A stretch of DNA of 64,000 nucleotides from positions 101,654-165,653 of the forward strand of contig NZ_MRCQ01000013.1 in NCBI RefSeq assembly GCF_002304005.1, read 5' to 3'. The stretch is from Flavobacterium sp. ACN6 (lineage in GTDB: Bacteria; Bacteroidota; Bacteroidia; Flavobacteriales; Flavobacteriaceae). Made by a program: the position numbers and the translations under genes. The notes under the pieces are model-generated. The model was given only the letters and a program-made list of their open reading frames with translations. It ran no database searches and had not been told where the DNA came from. Within the stretch, counting starts at the first letter, position 1; each line of letters begins with the position of its first letter. Shown here in pieces: positions 53,085 through 61,877 of this stretch.

Positions 53085-55505
53085 ATGATTAAACATAAAA
53101 ACATATTTCAAAAAATTACAATAGCCTTATTGTTTTCGGTTTCGATTTTTGCACAAAAACAAGCTAGAATTGTCGAAGATTTCAATAAAAACTGGAATTT
53201 CAAATTAGGAGATCATCCAACTGCAATTCAGTCAAATTTTGATGCGAAAGATTGGAGAACATTGCAATTACCTCATGATTGGAGTATTGAAGGCGCTTTT
53301 GACAAAGAAAGTAAAACCAAACAGGCGCAGGGATTTTTACCGGCTGGAAAAGGCTGGTATCGCAAAGTGTTTACTGTTCCTGCAAATTGGAAAAACAAAA
53401 CAGTTTCAATAGAATTTGATGGTGTTTTTAAGAATAGTGAAGTTTTCATAAATGGGAAATCACTAGGAATTCGTCCGAATGGTTATATTTCGTTTGGTTA
53501 TGAATTGTCGCAATATTTGAATTTCGGAAAAGAGAATATCATTGCGGTTAAAGTCGATAATGACGCTCAGCCAAATTCAAGATGGTATACAGGTTCCGGG
53601 ATTTATAGAAATGTACGTTTGGTTGCGACTGAAAAATTACACGTAGGAAAGTGGGGAACTTTTGTAACAACTCCTGAAGTTTCTGCTGAAAAATCGAAGA
53701 TACATGTAGAAGTTACGATTGATAATGATAATTCTGTTTCTAAAAAATTTAAATTGGTTACTTCTGTTTTAAATGCTGAGAATAAAGAAGTCGCAAATTT
53801 TACTTCAACAGAAAAAATTGGTGCCAAAACATCAGAAAAAAAGATTCATGATTTAGTTCTGAATAACCCGAAATTATGGAGTACAGAAAATCCATATTTG
53901 TATAAAGTGGTGACTAAAATTTATGAGAAATCAAAATTGGTTGACAATTATGAGACACTGCTTGGATTTCGATTTTTTAGTTTTGATTCGGAGAAAGGAT
54001 TCTCTTTAAATGGAAAACCAACCAAAATATTAGGAGTCTGTCTGCATCACGATAACGGTGCTTTGGGTGCGGTTGAAAACATTCATGCTGTCCGAAGAAA
54101 ACTGACATTGTTGAAAGAAATGGGAGCAAACGCTATTAGAATGTCACATAATCCGCATTCTTTAGAAATGATGCAATTGTGCGACGAAATGGGATTTATT
54201 GTTCAGGACGAAGCTTTTGACGTTTGGAAAAAGAAAAAAGTAACCAACGATTACCACAAAGACTGGGACGCGTGGCACAAACAGGATTTAGAAGATTTTA
54301 TTAAAAGAGACCGCAATCATCCATCGGTTATGATGTGGAGTATTGGTAACGAAATCAGGGAACAATTTGACAGTACGGGAATTGCGATTACGAGAGAACT
54401 GGCTAAAATTGTAAAATCTTTAGACACAACTCGTCCCGTAACTTCGGCTTTGACCGAAAATATAATTGAGAAGAATTTCATTTACCAATCGGGTGCTTTA
54501 GATCTTTTGGGATTCAATTACAAACACGAAGATTATAAAGATTTTCCAGTCCGTTTTAAAGGACAAAAAATAGTAGCATCTGAAAGTGTTTCGGCATTGG
54601 AAACACGCGGGCATTATGATTTTCCTGACGGAATTAAAGCATGGCCGACAAAACACGGTGCTCCGTTTGACGGAAATGCAGATTGGACTGTTTCGGCTTA
54701 CGATCAGGTAAAATCGTATTGGGGCGCAACGCACGAAGAGAACTGGAAAACGATCAAGAAACAAGATTTCATGGCAGGAACTTTTATCTGGACAGGTTTC
54801 GATTATATAGGAGAACCAGATCCGTATCCTTATCCGGCAAGAAGTTCATATTTCGGAATTATCGATTTGGCGGGACTTCCAAAAGATGTGTATTATATGT
54901 ACCAAAGTGAATGGTCGAACAAACCTGTTCTGCATATTTTTCCGCATTGGAACTGGAAAAAAGATCAGGAAGTTGAAGTTTGGGCGTATTACAATAATGC
55001 CGATGAAGTAGAATTATTTTTAAACGGAAAATCGCTCGGAAAAAAAGAAAAACAAAATGATGATCTGCATATTTCATGGCGTGTTAAGTTTGAGCCGGGA
55101 ACGATTAAAGCGGTTTCTAGAAACAATGGAAAAGTGGTTTTAGAAAAAGAAATTCACACCGCTGGCGAAGCTTTTAAAATTGATTTAAAAGCTGATAAAA
55201 CGACCATCAAAAATGATTCGTATGATTTGGTTTATGTAACGGTTTCACTAACTGATAAAGACGGAAACTTGTTGCCAAATGCCACAGATTTAATCAATTT
55301 TGAAGTTTCCGGAGGAGGAAAATTGGTTGGAGTTGATAATGGCTATCAGGCCAATTTAGATTCTTTTAAAGCGAATTCATGCAAGCTTTTCAGCGGAAAA
55401 TGTATTGCGATTATCCAGTCGAATGGAAAGAAAGAAAATATTCATTTGAAGGCGACTACAGGAAATCGAATTCCGGTTTCTTCTCTTGATATAAAGGTTA
55501 ATTGA
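53085..55505 (+). CDS. GH2 family beta-galactosidase-type enzyme
   Basis: An 806-residue exported enzyme with a signal peptide ending at Ala23 (SVSIFA/QKQ). The GH2 layout is complete: sugar-binding domain (LQLPHDWSIEGAFDKESK, SRWYTGSGIYRNVRLVATE), Ig-like domain, and a TIM barrel with CLHHDNGALGA and ANAIRMSHNPHS. The acid/base is Glu423 in MWSIGNEIREQ and the nucleophile Glu500 in VASESVSALETRG, with the usual spacing of 77. The C-terminal part has a DUF4982-type domain (HWNWKKDQEVEVWAYYNNAD) and a GH2 domain-5-like sandwich to the end. Probably a beta-galactosidase trimming galactan or RG-II galactose, though other GH2 activities are possible. It is the last enzyme of the PUL. A family H repeat and a terminator follow. 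Confidence 0.93.
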   Translation: MIKHKNIFQKITIALLFSVSIFAQKQARIVEDFNKNWNFKLGDHPTAIQSNFDAKDWRTLQLPHDWSIEGAFDKESKTKQAQGFLPAGKGWYRKVFTVPANWKNKTVSIEFDGVFKNSEVFINGKSLGIRPNGYISFGYELSQYLNFGKENIIAVKVDNDAQPNSRWYTGSGIYRNVRLVATEKLHVGKWGTFVTTPEVSAEKSKIHVEVTIDNDNSVSKKFKLVTSVLNAENKEVANFTSTEKIGAKTSEKKIHDLVLNNPKLWSTENPYLYKVVTKIYEKSKLVDNYETLLGFRFFSFDSEKGFSLNGKPTKILGVCLHHDNGALGAVENIHAVRRKLTLLKEMGANAIRMSHNPHSLEMMQLCDEMGFIVQDEAFDVWKKKKVTNDYHKDWDAWHKQDLEDFIKRDRNHPSVMMWSIGNEIREQFDSTGIAITRELAKIVKSLDTTRPVTSALTENIIEKNFIYQSGALDLLGFNYKHEDYKDFPVRFKGQKIVASESVSALETRGHYDFPDGIKAWPTKHGAPFDGNADWTVSAYDQVKSYWGATHEENWKTIKKQDFMAGTFIWTGFDYIGEPDPYPYPARSSYFGIIDLAGLPKDVYYMYQSEWSNKPVLHIFPHWNWKKDQEVEVWAYYNNADEVELFLNGKSLGKKEKQNDDLHISWRVKFEPGTIKAVSRNNGKVVLEKEIHTAGEAFKIDLKADKTTIKNDSYDLVYVTVSLTDKDGNLLPNATDLINFEVSGGGKLVGVDNGYQANLDSFKANSCKLFSGKCIAIIQSNGKKENIHLKATTGNRIPVSSLDIKVN

Positions 55506-55517
55506 TAATTTGAATTT

Positions 55518-55682
55518 ATATGTCGCCCCGCTGGGGCTTTAGTTCGAATCCGTAATATTTTCTACAAATATTACGCTCCTATGGAGCTCTTTCTATGGAA
55601 TTAAATATTTTCAGCTCTGGAAGAGCGAAATATTTATAGATAAAAATTTACCCAGTTCACACAAGCTCCATCGGAGCGGTAT
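55518..55682. repeat. Family H palindromes (copy 2)
   Basis: Short fold-backs such as GCCCCGCTGGGGC, GCTCCTATGGAGC, GCTCTGGAAGAGC and GCTCCATCGGAGC, with an inverted AATATTT pair between them. The block TATGTCGCCCCGCTG is shared with the copy at 40515. The gap 55506-55808 contains only this, a terminator and a possible weak promoter. Confidence 0.78.
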
Positions 55683-55706
55683 ATTAAAATATTAAAATAA
55701 AATTCA

Positions 55707-55737
55707 AAAACTCCATTAGTAATAATGGAGTTTTTTT
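55707..55737 (+). terminator. Rho-independent terminator at the right end of the PUL
   Basis: AAACTCCATT (55708-55717) pairs with AATGGAGTTT (55724-55733), followed by T residues. It would stop the enzyme transcript before the endonuclease V-like gene. Confidence 0.85.
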
Positions 55738-55783
55738 GTAAATAATAAAGTTGATTTTGTACTAAAATTAATTTTATATTAGC

Positions 55784-55791
55784 CATTTTTG
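55784..55791 (+). promoter_or_regulatory. Possible -7 box upstream of the endonuclease V-like gene
   Basis: CATTTTTG differs from TAnnTTTG at one base and lies 18 nt before the ATG at 55809. The nearest TTG upstream is 24 nt away. It is offered because a terminator separates this gene from the PUL. Confidence 0.3.
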
Positions 55792-55808
55792 ATACAAAAT
55801 GAAACACT

Positions 55809-56315
55809 ATGATATTAGCCTTTGATACTTATTATTACGACGGAAAAGCCAAAACTGTTTGTCTGGAATTTGAAGATTGGACGGAAAGTAAAAACTTCAA
55901 AATTCACACCGAAATAATAGAAAACGTAGAAGAATATATTCCAGGCGAATTTTATAGAAGAGAATTACCTTGTATTTTAAGTTTATTAAATCAGATTGAT
56001 TTGAAAACAGTTGACGTCGTAATAGTAGACAGTTTTGTTTATTTAGATGATGATAAGAAATACGGTTTAGGCGGTCATTTGTATGAAAAGCTAAATAAAG
56101 AAATTCCGATTATTGGCGTTGCAAAAACAAATTTTGCATCGATTGAAAAAGATAAAGTCGGCATAGTAAGAGGTGATAGTATCAAACCATTATATGTTAC
56201 GGCAATTGGTATTGAATTGGAAGATGCTGTTCAAAAAGTAAAAAGCATGGCAGGCGAATTTAGAATTCCGACATTATTGAAGGAATTGGATCGATTGACA
56301 AAAGAGAATGTATAA
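55809..56315 (+). CDS. Short endonuclease V-like protein
   Basis: A 168-residue protein, shorter than the usual 220 or so of bacterial endonuclease V. The family layout is visible: AFDTYYYDG with Asp6, YIPGEFYRRELPCI with Glu52, VIVDSFVYLDDDKKYGLGGHL with Asp74, IIGVAKTNF, and a C-terminal AIGIELEDAVQKVKSMAG. Asp6, Glu52 and Asp74 occupy the places of the E. coli catalytic trio Asp35, Glu89 and Asp110. The wedge motif is altered (PGEFYRRE rather than PGFLSFRE), and the usual HPR of the DG-x-G-x-aHPR region is missing. The enzyme family nicks DNA or RNA next to inosine. Divergence here leaves activity uncertain. It stands alone between two terminators. Confidence 0.75.
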   Translation: MILAFDTYYYDGKAKTVCLEFEDWTESKNFKIHTEIIENVEEYIPGEFYRRELPCILSLLNQIDLKTVDVVIVDSFVYLDDDKKYGLGGHLYEKLNKEIPIIGVAKTNFASIEKDKVGIVRGDSIKPLYVTAIGIELEDAVQKVKSMAGEFRIPTLLKELDRLTKENV

Positions 56316-56318
56316 TGT

Positions 56319-56348
56319 AAACTCCGTTAGAAATAATGGAGTTTTTTT
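56319..56348 (+). terminator. Rho-independent terminator after the endonuclease V-like gene
   Basis: AAACTCCGTT pairs with AATGGAGTTT (one G-U), then seven T. It is nearly the same sequence as the terminator at 55707, so the gene is bracketed by two related hairpins. Confidence 0.85.
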
Positions 56349-56442
56349 CTATCCGTCATTTTGGCTAACATATCCTCCAAAACGACTAATTCTAACCTTA
56401 AACTTCGGCTGATCTTTGCATTATAATTTTAAACAATTCAAA

Positions 56443-57249
56443 ATGCAAAAGACAATTTTTATTACAGGAGCTTCATCAGGATTAGGAAAATCTACGGCAA
56501 AATTATTTCAAAGCAAAGGATGGCAGGTAATCGCGACTATGCGTAATCCGGAAAAGGAAACAGAATTAAATCATTTGAAAAATGTGATTGTACTTCCGTT
56601 AGATGTTACGAATTCGGGACAAATTGATGCTGTGATCAAAAATATTACAGAACAATATTCTGTTGATGTTGTTTTAAATAATGCCGGTTATGGCTTAATT
56701 GGCGCTTTAGAATCTTTAGAAAATCATCAAATCGAACGCCAGATTGTTACTAATTTATTTGGAGTTATTCGAGTTTCAAAGGCATTTGTTCCTCACTTTC
56801 GTGAAAAGAAAAGAGGTACTTTTATCAATATTACTTCGACTTTTGGATTAATGGGTTTTCCAACTTGTTCGATTTATAGTGCTACAAAATTTGCTGTTGA
56901 CGGATTTTCTGAAAGTCTGGCATCAGAATTAATCCAATTTGGAATACAGGTAAAAGTGGTCGCTCCTGGCGGAATGCAGACTGATTTTACGGCAAGATCT
57001 ATGGACATTGGACAGCACGAGGCATATGAAAAACTAACTCAGGAAGTTAGTAAAGGGTATAGCGAGGAGCAAATTAGCAATTATACAAAAGCAGAAGATG
57101 TTGCAAAAATTATTTATGAAGCCGCAACAGATAATAAAAGTCAGTTGAGATATGTTGCCGGAAATGATGCCAATTCATTGTACGAGGAACGTTTGAAATT
57201 GGGTGCAGAAACTCAGGTGCAAAATTTTAAAACAATGTTTACTTTTTAA
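56443..57249 (+). CDS. Short-chain dehydrogenase/reductase (classical SDR)
   Basis: A 268-residue cytoplasmic oxidoreductase. I prefer the ATG at 56443, since an in-frame TTG at 56416 would only add nine residues before the Rossmann strand. The NAD(P) motif is TGASSGLG (residues 8-15), then NNAGYG. The catalytic triad is Ser132, Tyr145 and Lys149 (YSATK). The PGG turn after the active site is present as VAPGGMQTDF. The substrate is unknown. It is followed after 11 bp by a small barrel-like protein and then by an AraC regulator, a frequent SDR-regulator arrangement in Flavobacteria. It has no export signal and no link to the pectin genes. Confidence 0.93.
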   Translation: MQKTIFITGASSGLGKSTAKLFQSKGWQVIATMRNPEKETELNHLKNVIVLPLDVTNSGQIDAVIKNITEQYSVDVVLNNAGYGLIGALESLENHQIERQIVTNLFGVIRVSKAFVPHFREKKRGTFINITSTFGLMGFPTCSIYSATKFAVDGFSESLASELIQFGIQVKVVAPGGMQTDFTARSMDIGQHEAYEKLTQEVSKGYSEEQISNYTKAEDVAKIIYEAATDNKSQLRYVAGNDANSLYEERLKLGAETQVQNFKTMFTF

Positions 57250-57260
57250 TTTTAAATCAA

Positions 57261-57566
57261 ATGAAAAATCAAGCTATAGAATTGACTACTTTTAAACTAA
57301 AAGGTTTGACAATACAACAATTTATTGAGGCCAATACAGCAATCGATGCTTTTTTGAAACGCCAAAAGGGATTTCGTTCCCGAACTATTTTTGAACTGAA
57401 AAAAGATGTTGTTTATGATCTTTTGGTTTGGGACAGCGTTGCAGAAGGTACAGACGCAATGCATAAATTAATGACTGAATTGAGCGAATCGCCTGTACAT
57501 GATATGATTGATCAAAGTACGGTAAGCTGGAACATTACGCCAGTAGAACATTTCGTAAATTTGTAA
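57261..57566 (+). CDS. Small dimeric alpha/beta-barrel-like protein
   Basis: A 101-residue cytoplasmic protein. The pattern of strand, helix with Ala and Phe spacing (GLTIQQFIEANTAIDAFLKR), strand (GFRSRTIFELKKDVVYDLLV) and helix (AMHKLMTELSESPVHDMID) fits a ferredoxin-like dimeric alpha/beta barrel such as the antibiotic-biosynthesis-monooxygenase (ABM) group. I see no haem or catalytic residue pattern. It lies 11 bp after the SDR gene and is probably co-transcribed with it. A role in the same small-molecule oxidation is plausible but unproven. Confidence 0.65.
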   Translation: MKNQAIELTTFKLKGLTIQQFIEANTAIDAFLKRQKGFRSRTIFELKKDVVYDLLVWDSVAEGTDAMHKLMTELSESPVHDMIDQSTVSWNITPVEHFVNL

Positions 57567-57605
57567 AAATGCAGCATGTTTTAAGTGCGGCTCTAATCCA
57601 CTAAA

Positions 57606-58520
57606 ATGAAAAATCAACCCAAAATATTTAATTCTATTTCAGAATTGCACAAAGCAATGGGACAACCAAAACCCATGCATCCGCTAATCAGTATTCTGAA
57701 TTACGGTGAAGCAATATTTGATCCGAAAGATTTTGAAAACGGAATTGTTTTGGATTTTTATAAAATATCTTTCAAAACAAATTTCACAGGAAAACTGAAA
57801 TACGGACACGGTTTCTATGATTTTGAAGAGGGCGGCATGTCATTTGTTTCTCCTGGACAAATTTTGAAAATGCAGGAAGAAGAAGCAGATTACAGCGGCA
57901 TGTCGCTTAATATTCATCCTGATTTTTTTCGTCCTTATTCTTTAAACGAGAACATCAAAAAGTATGGATTTTTCTCGTATTCCGCCGCTGAAGCTTTGTA
58001 TTTATCTGAGAAAGAAAAAGAAACTATTTTGGGCGTTTTCAGTAATATTCAAAATGAACTTAACGAACGTATTGATCATTTTAGTCAGGACGTAATTATT
58101 TCGCAAATAGAGCTTTTACTCAATTATAGTAATAGGTTTTATAATCGCCAGTTTATAACACGGAAAGCCGTTAATAATGATGTGCTTTCTAAACTGGAAA
58201 ATGTGATAAACGATTATTTTAATAGCGAAAAACCACTAGAAAACGGCTTGCCAACCGTGCAATATGTTGCTGACGAATTGCAGTTGTCATCCAGATATTT
58301 AAGTGATTTACTGCGAAGTACTTCTGGACAAAATACACAGCAGTTTATTCATGATAAATTAATCGAAAAAGCCAAAGAATATATTGCTAAAGGAATTTTA
58401 TCGGTTTCTGAAATTGCTTATAAATTAGGTTTTGAGCATCCGCAGTCTTTCAATAAACTTTTCAAGAAGAAAACAAACAGCAGTCCGATTGCTTTTAAAA
58501 AATCATTTACTAAAAATTAA
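57606..58520 (+). CDS. AraC family transcriptional regulator
   Basis: A 304-residue regulator. The N-terminal half is a cupin-like sensing domain (about 30-110, with KYGHGFYDFEEGGMSFVSPGQ). The C-terminal two-helix-turn-helix DNA-binding domain spans about 205-300: VQYVADELQLSSRYLSDLLR, then a second motif ISVSEIAYKLGFEHPQSFNKLFKK, close to the AraC consensus. It most likely controls the SDR gene pair upstream, as is common for such sets. Its short distance to the PUL does not prove a role there, because Bacteroidota PULs are usually run by hybrid two-component systems, AraC-domain hybrids or ECF sigma factors. It overlaps functionally with the next gene, 3 bp away. Confidence 0.9.
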   Translation: MKNQPKIFNSISELHKAMGQPKPMHPLISILNYGEAIFDPKDFENGIVLDFYKISFKTNFTGKLKYGHGFYDFEEGGMSFVSPGQILKMQEEEADYSGMSLNIHPDFFRPYSLNENIKKYGFFSYSAAEALYLSEKEKETILGVFSNIQNELNERIDHFSQDVIISQIELLLNYSNRFYNRQFITRKAVNNDVLSKLENVINDYFNSEKPLENGLPTVQYVADELQLSSRYLSDLLRSTSGQNTQQFIHDKLIEKAKEYIAKGILSVSEIAYKLGFEHPQSFNKLFKKKTNSSPIAFKKSFTKN

Positions 58521-58523
58521 AAT

Positions 58524-58841
58524 ATGGCATCATTAAATTTTGAAGAGTTAAAAAAACGTTCCGTTGAAATTAGAAAGCGTTATCACGAATTAGAATTGGC
58601 ACATCATGGAAGTGAATGGACTATTGAAGAAGATGCGCTGGCCTTTTTAACAGATGCTGGTTTGGTAGCTAGAAACGTAATGTCGCAGCAAGGCAGATGG
58701 CCAAAAGCAAATACTGAAGAAGAATTAAATCACAAAATTGGTGAATCGATTTGGTGGCTTACCGTTTTGGCGGAAAGAATGAATATCAATATCGAATCGG
58801 CTGCGGAAGATTTCTTAGCCAAAACAGAAAAGTTATTGTAA
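58524..58841 (+). CDS. MazG-like nucleotide pyrophosphohydrolase-related protein
   Basis: A 105-residue helical cytoplasmic protein starting 3 bp after the AraC gene, so it is translationally linked to it. The pattern EELKKRSVEIRKRYHELE, TIEEDALAFLTDAGLVARNV, then EEELNHKIGESIWWLTVLAE resembles the all-alpha MazG-like group. In that group two EExxE/D helices bind Mg and cleave nucleoside triphosphates. The EEELNHKIGE helix could provide acidic ligands, but a full EExxE12-28ExxD motif is not strict here. A house-cleaning role is inferred. Family confidence is moderate. Confidence 0.65.
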   Translation: MASLNFEELKKRSVEIRKRYHELELAHHGSEWTIEEDALAFLTDAGLVARNVMSQQGRWPKANTEEELNHKIGESIWWLTVLAERMNINIESAAEDFLAKTEKLL

Positions 58842-58893
58842 TAGTAATTTATGAATTCAATTTATTTCAATTTATAAAATAATAAGAATAAAA

Positions 58894-59451
58894 ATGGAAC
58901 CAACTTTTTTTGCAGTATCGGCTGAATTTAGAAAATGGCTGGAGAAAAACCATAAAAATCAAAACGAACTTTTGGTTGGTTTTTACAAAGTTAACAGCGG
59001 GAAAGCTTCTATGAGCTGGTCAGAATCTGTAGATCAGGCACTTTGTTTTGGCTGGATTGATGGCGTGAGGAAATCGATTGATAAGGATAGTTATACTATT
59101 CGATTTACTCCTCGAAAAACTTCGAGTATTTGGAGCGCGATTAATATTCAAAAGATGGAGGATTTAACCAAAGCAGGACTAATGACTAACGCAGGATTAA
59201 AAGCGTTTAGTTTTAGAACTGAGAATAAATCTAAAATTTATTCGCACGAAAAAGAACCAGTTCCGCTTGATACAGCTTACGAAAATGAGTTTAAGGCTAA
59301 TAAAACGGCATGGGAATTTTTTGAAAAGCAGGCACCGTCTTATAAAAAAGTAATGATTCACTGGATTATGAGTGCCAAGCAAGAAAAAACAAGGCAGTCG
59401 CGACTTGAAAAGACTATTTCAGAAAGCGAAAAGCAAAAGAGAATGACCTAA
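58894..59451 (+). CDS. YdeI/OmpD-associated family protein
   Basis: A 185-residue cytoplasmic protein. It begins FFAVSAEFRKWLEKNHKNQNE and contains SWSESVDQALCFGWIDGVRK and RFTPRKTSSIWSAINIQKME. These are the clear conserved blocks of the YdeI/OmpD-associated (bacteriocin-protection-like) family. The C-terminal helix-rich part (PSYKKVMIHWIMSAKQEKTR, then Glu/Lys-rich) is also typical. No biochemical activity is firmly assigned to the family. It lies 52 bp after the MazG-like gene and may belong to the same transcript. The 203 bp that follow (59452-59654) hold no gene and no clear repeat. Confidence 0.9.
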   Translation: MEPTFFAVSAEFRKWLEKNHKNQNELLVGFYKVNSGKASMSWSESVDQALCFGWIDGVRKSIDKDSYTIRFTPRKTSSIWSAINIQKMEDLTKAGLMTNAGLKAFSFRTENKSKIYSHEKEPVPLDTAYENEFKANKTAWEFFEKQAPSYKKVMIHWIMSAKQEKTRQSRLEKTISESEKQKRMT

Positions 59452-59654
59452 ATTTTAATTATATCTCTTTGGTTAGTTTGCTGCCATTTATGTTTTAATC
59501 TGATATTCTCATTTTTATTTTTGGATTGAAAAGAAAAATCCCTTTATCCAAAACCAAAACGCTGTCAAACCTGCTGTTGGTCGAAATTCTGTATGTCAGA
59601 AAATCAATTTATAGTACATTTATGCTTTATAGACTATTTTAAAGCAAATCAGCA

Positions 59655-61748
59655 ATGAAAAAAATATTCCTTTCTTTATGTCTTTTTGGTGTAATTTCTA
59701 ATGTTTCGAGTCAGGAATTGGCGAATGCTCCAAAGCCTTTTGGACCGCTTCCAACTCAGAAACAAATTGATTGGCAGGAAATGGAGTTTTACGCTTTTGT
59801 GCATTTTTCATTAAACACTTTTACCAATAAAGAATGGGGATTTGGAGACGAATCTCCAGAACTTTTTAATCCGTCGCAATTAGATGTTCGTCAATGGGCG
59901 CGCGTGGTGAAAGAGGCGGGAATGAAAGGGATTATTCTGGTTGCAAAACATCACGACGGCTTTTGTTTGTGGCCATCGGCATATACAGAACGCTCTGTTA
60001 AGAATTCTCCTTGGGAAAATGGAAAAGGTGATTTGGTTAAAGAATTGGCGGCAGCCTGCAAAGAATATGATTTAAAGTTAGGATTATATCTTTCGCCTTG
60101 GGACAGAAACCATCCGCAATATGGTAAACCAGAATATGTTACATATTTCAGAAATCAGTTAAAAGAATTATTGACCAATTACGGAGATGTTTTCGAAATG
60201 TGGTTTGACGGTGCAAATGGCGGCGACGGATATTATGGAGGGGCAAACGAAACCCGTAAAATCAATTCGCTTACGTATTATAATTGGGATGAAACGTATA
60301 AATTGATTTATGATATCGCGCCAAAAACATTAGTTTGGGGCGTTGGACCATCTGAAGCAAGGTGGATAGGAAATGAAGAAGGACGTGCAGGAAAAACCAA
60401 TTGGTCATTACTTCGTCAGAAAGATGAATTGGCTGGGAAAGTACATTACAGCGAATTTATGTCTGGACATGAAGACGGCGAAAAATGGGTTCCGGGAGAA
60501 GCTGATGTTTCCATAAGACCAGGGTGGTTTTATCATGCGGCTGAAGATGATAAAGTGCGTTCGCTTGACGAAATGGTTGATATTTATTATGAATCAATTG
60601 GAAGAAATGCAACTTTGTTATTGAATCTTCCAGTAGACAGACGCGGATTGGTTCATGAAAATGACGAAGCGAGATTGAAGGAATTAGTGGCTACTATTAA
60701 AGCAGATTTCAAAAAAGAATTACTAGCTGGATCTACAGTTCAAGCATCAAATACAAGAGGAACAGATTCTAATTTTGGTCCTCAAAATGTTATAGACGGA
60801 AATAAAAATACCTATTGGGCAACCGATGATAAAGTTAAACAAGCTTCAGTCGAATTTACTTTTAAAAAACCTACTGCAATAAATAGAATTTTACTTCAGG
60901 AATATATAAAGCTTGGGCAGCGTGTAAAAGCATTTTCTGTTGAAGCCAATGTAAACGGACAATGGAAAACAATTGCTAATGAAACTACTATTGGTTACAA
61001 AAGAATTCTGCGTTTAGACCGCGTGACGGCTTCAGCAATTAGAATTAATATTTTAGATGCAAAAGCTGGTTTTGTAATTAGTACAATTGAGGCTTACAAT
61101 GCACCAACTTTTGTAAAAGAGCCACACATTGTTCGTGATAAAAATGGTTTGGTTACGATTAAATCGGAAGAAGGCAATGCTGTTTATTATACTTTGGATG
61201 GAAAAACACCTTCTGAAAAAAGCACTTTATACAAAACTCCTTTTACTTATAATAAAGCGGTAGAAATTAAAGCAATTTCTAGAAACACAAAAGAGAAAAT
61301 CAATAGTGCAGTTAAAATGGCTAAATATGGTGTTTCTAAAGAAAAATGGAAAGTACTTTCTGTTTCAAGCGGTGACATTAAAACGGTTGAAAAAATTATT
61401 GACGGCGATGCTAATACGGATTGGGGATTTGGAAATGATGAAAATAAATTACCGCAAGCTGTCATTATCGATATGGGAGAATTGATAGATGTAAAAGGTT
61501 TTACTTATATACCACAGCAGGTTGGAAATAACTTGAATTTGATTTCGAATTATGAATTCTACACTAGCGAAGACAATATTACGTGGACGAAACAATCTGA
61601 AGGAGAATTTTCCAATATCAAACATAACCCGATTGAACAATTTAAGAGTTTTGCTGCAGTAAAAGCAAGATTTTTAAGATTTGTTGCAACAGCTGCCGTA
61701 GGAAAAGGGCAAAGTGTTTCGATTGCTGAAATTAATGTTATCGAATAA
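59655..61748 (+). CDS. GH29 alpha-L-fucosidase with discoidin and CHB_HEX_C-like domains
   Basis: A 697-residue exported enzyme with a signal peptide ending near Ser19 (SNVSS/QEL). The GH29 TIM barrel spans about 20-350: FVHFSLNTFTNKEWGFGDES, AKHHDGFCLWPS, and nucleophile Asp185 in EMWFDGANGG. After it comes a first F5/8 type C (discoidin, CBM32-like) domain from about 356 (GSTVQASNTRGTDSNFGPQN, then VIDGNKNTYWATDD). A chitobiase-C-like sandwich follows (about 487-560, VYYTLDGKTPSEKS), then a second discoidin domain (about 565-697). It releases alpha-L-fucose. The discoidin domains bind galactose-type sugars. RG-II contains fucose, but this gene lies outside the PUL beside NagB, so host or plant glycoproteins are alternative substrates. 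Confidence 0.93.
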   Translation: MKKIFLSLCLFGVISNVSSQELANAPKPFGPLPTQKQIDWQEMEFYAFVHFSLNTFTNKEWGFGDESPELFNPSQLDVRQWARVVKEAGMKGIILVAKHHDGFCLWPSAYTERSVKNSPWENGKGDLVKELAAACKEYDLKLGLYLSPWDRNHPQYGKPEYVTYFRNQLKELLTNYGDVFEMWFDGANGGDGYYGGANETRKINSLTYYNWDETYKLIYDIAPKTLVWGVGPSEARWIGNEEGRAGKTNWSLLRQKDELAGKVHYSEFMSGHEDGEKWVPGEADVSIRPGWFYHAAEDDKVRSLDEMVDIYYESIGRNATLLLNLPVDRRGLVHENDEARLKELVATIKADFKKELLAGSTVQASNTRGTDSNFGPQNVIDGNKNTYWATDDKVKQASVEFTFKKPTAINRILLQEYIKLGQRVKAFSVEANVNGQWKTIANETTIGYKRILRLDRVTASAIRINILDAKAGFVISTIEAYNAPTFVKEPHIVRDKNGLVTIKSEEGNAVYYTLDGKTPSEKSTLYKTPFTYNKAVEIKAISRNTKEKINSAVKMAKYGVSKEKWKVLSVSSGDIKTVEKIIDGDANTDWGFGNDENKLPQAVIIDMGELIDVKGFTYIPQQVGNNLNLISNYEFYTSEDNITWTKQSEGEFSNIKHNPIEQFKSFAAVKARFLRFVATAAVGKGQSVSIAEINVIE

Positions 61749-61877
61749 ATGCTTTTTTTGAAAGTTTAAAATTGCTTTAAGTTTCCTATTTTGTTTTCTG
61801 ACGAACGGTAGTCGTTATTAGTCGAAATTTTAGTTACAGCAGATTATTAAATTCTACTTTTATCTTACATTAATTAA

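Noticed and set aside
57606..58520. AraC regulator as the PUL master regulator
   Set aside because: It lies beyond a terminator and beside an SDR gene set, and has no periplasmic sensor domain. A link to the PUL cannot be shown here.
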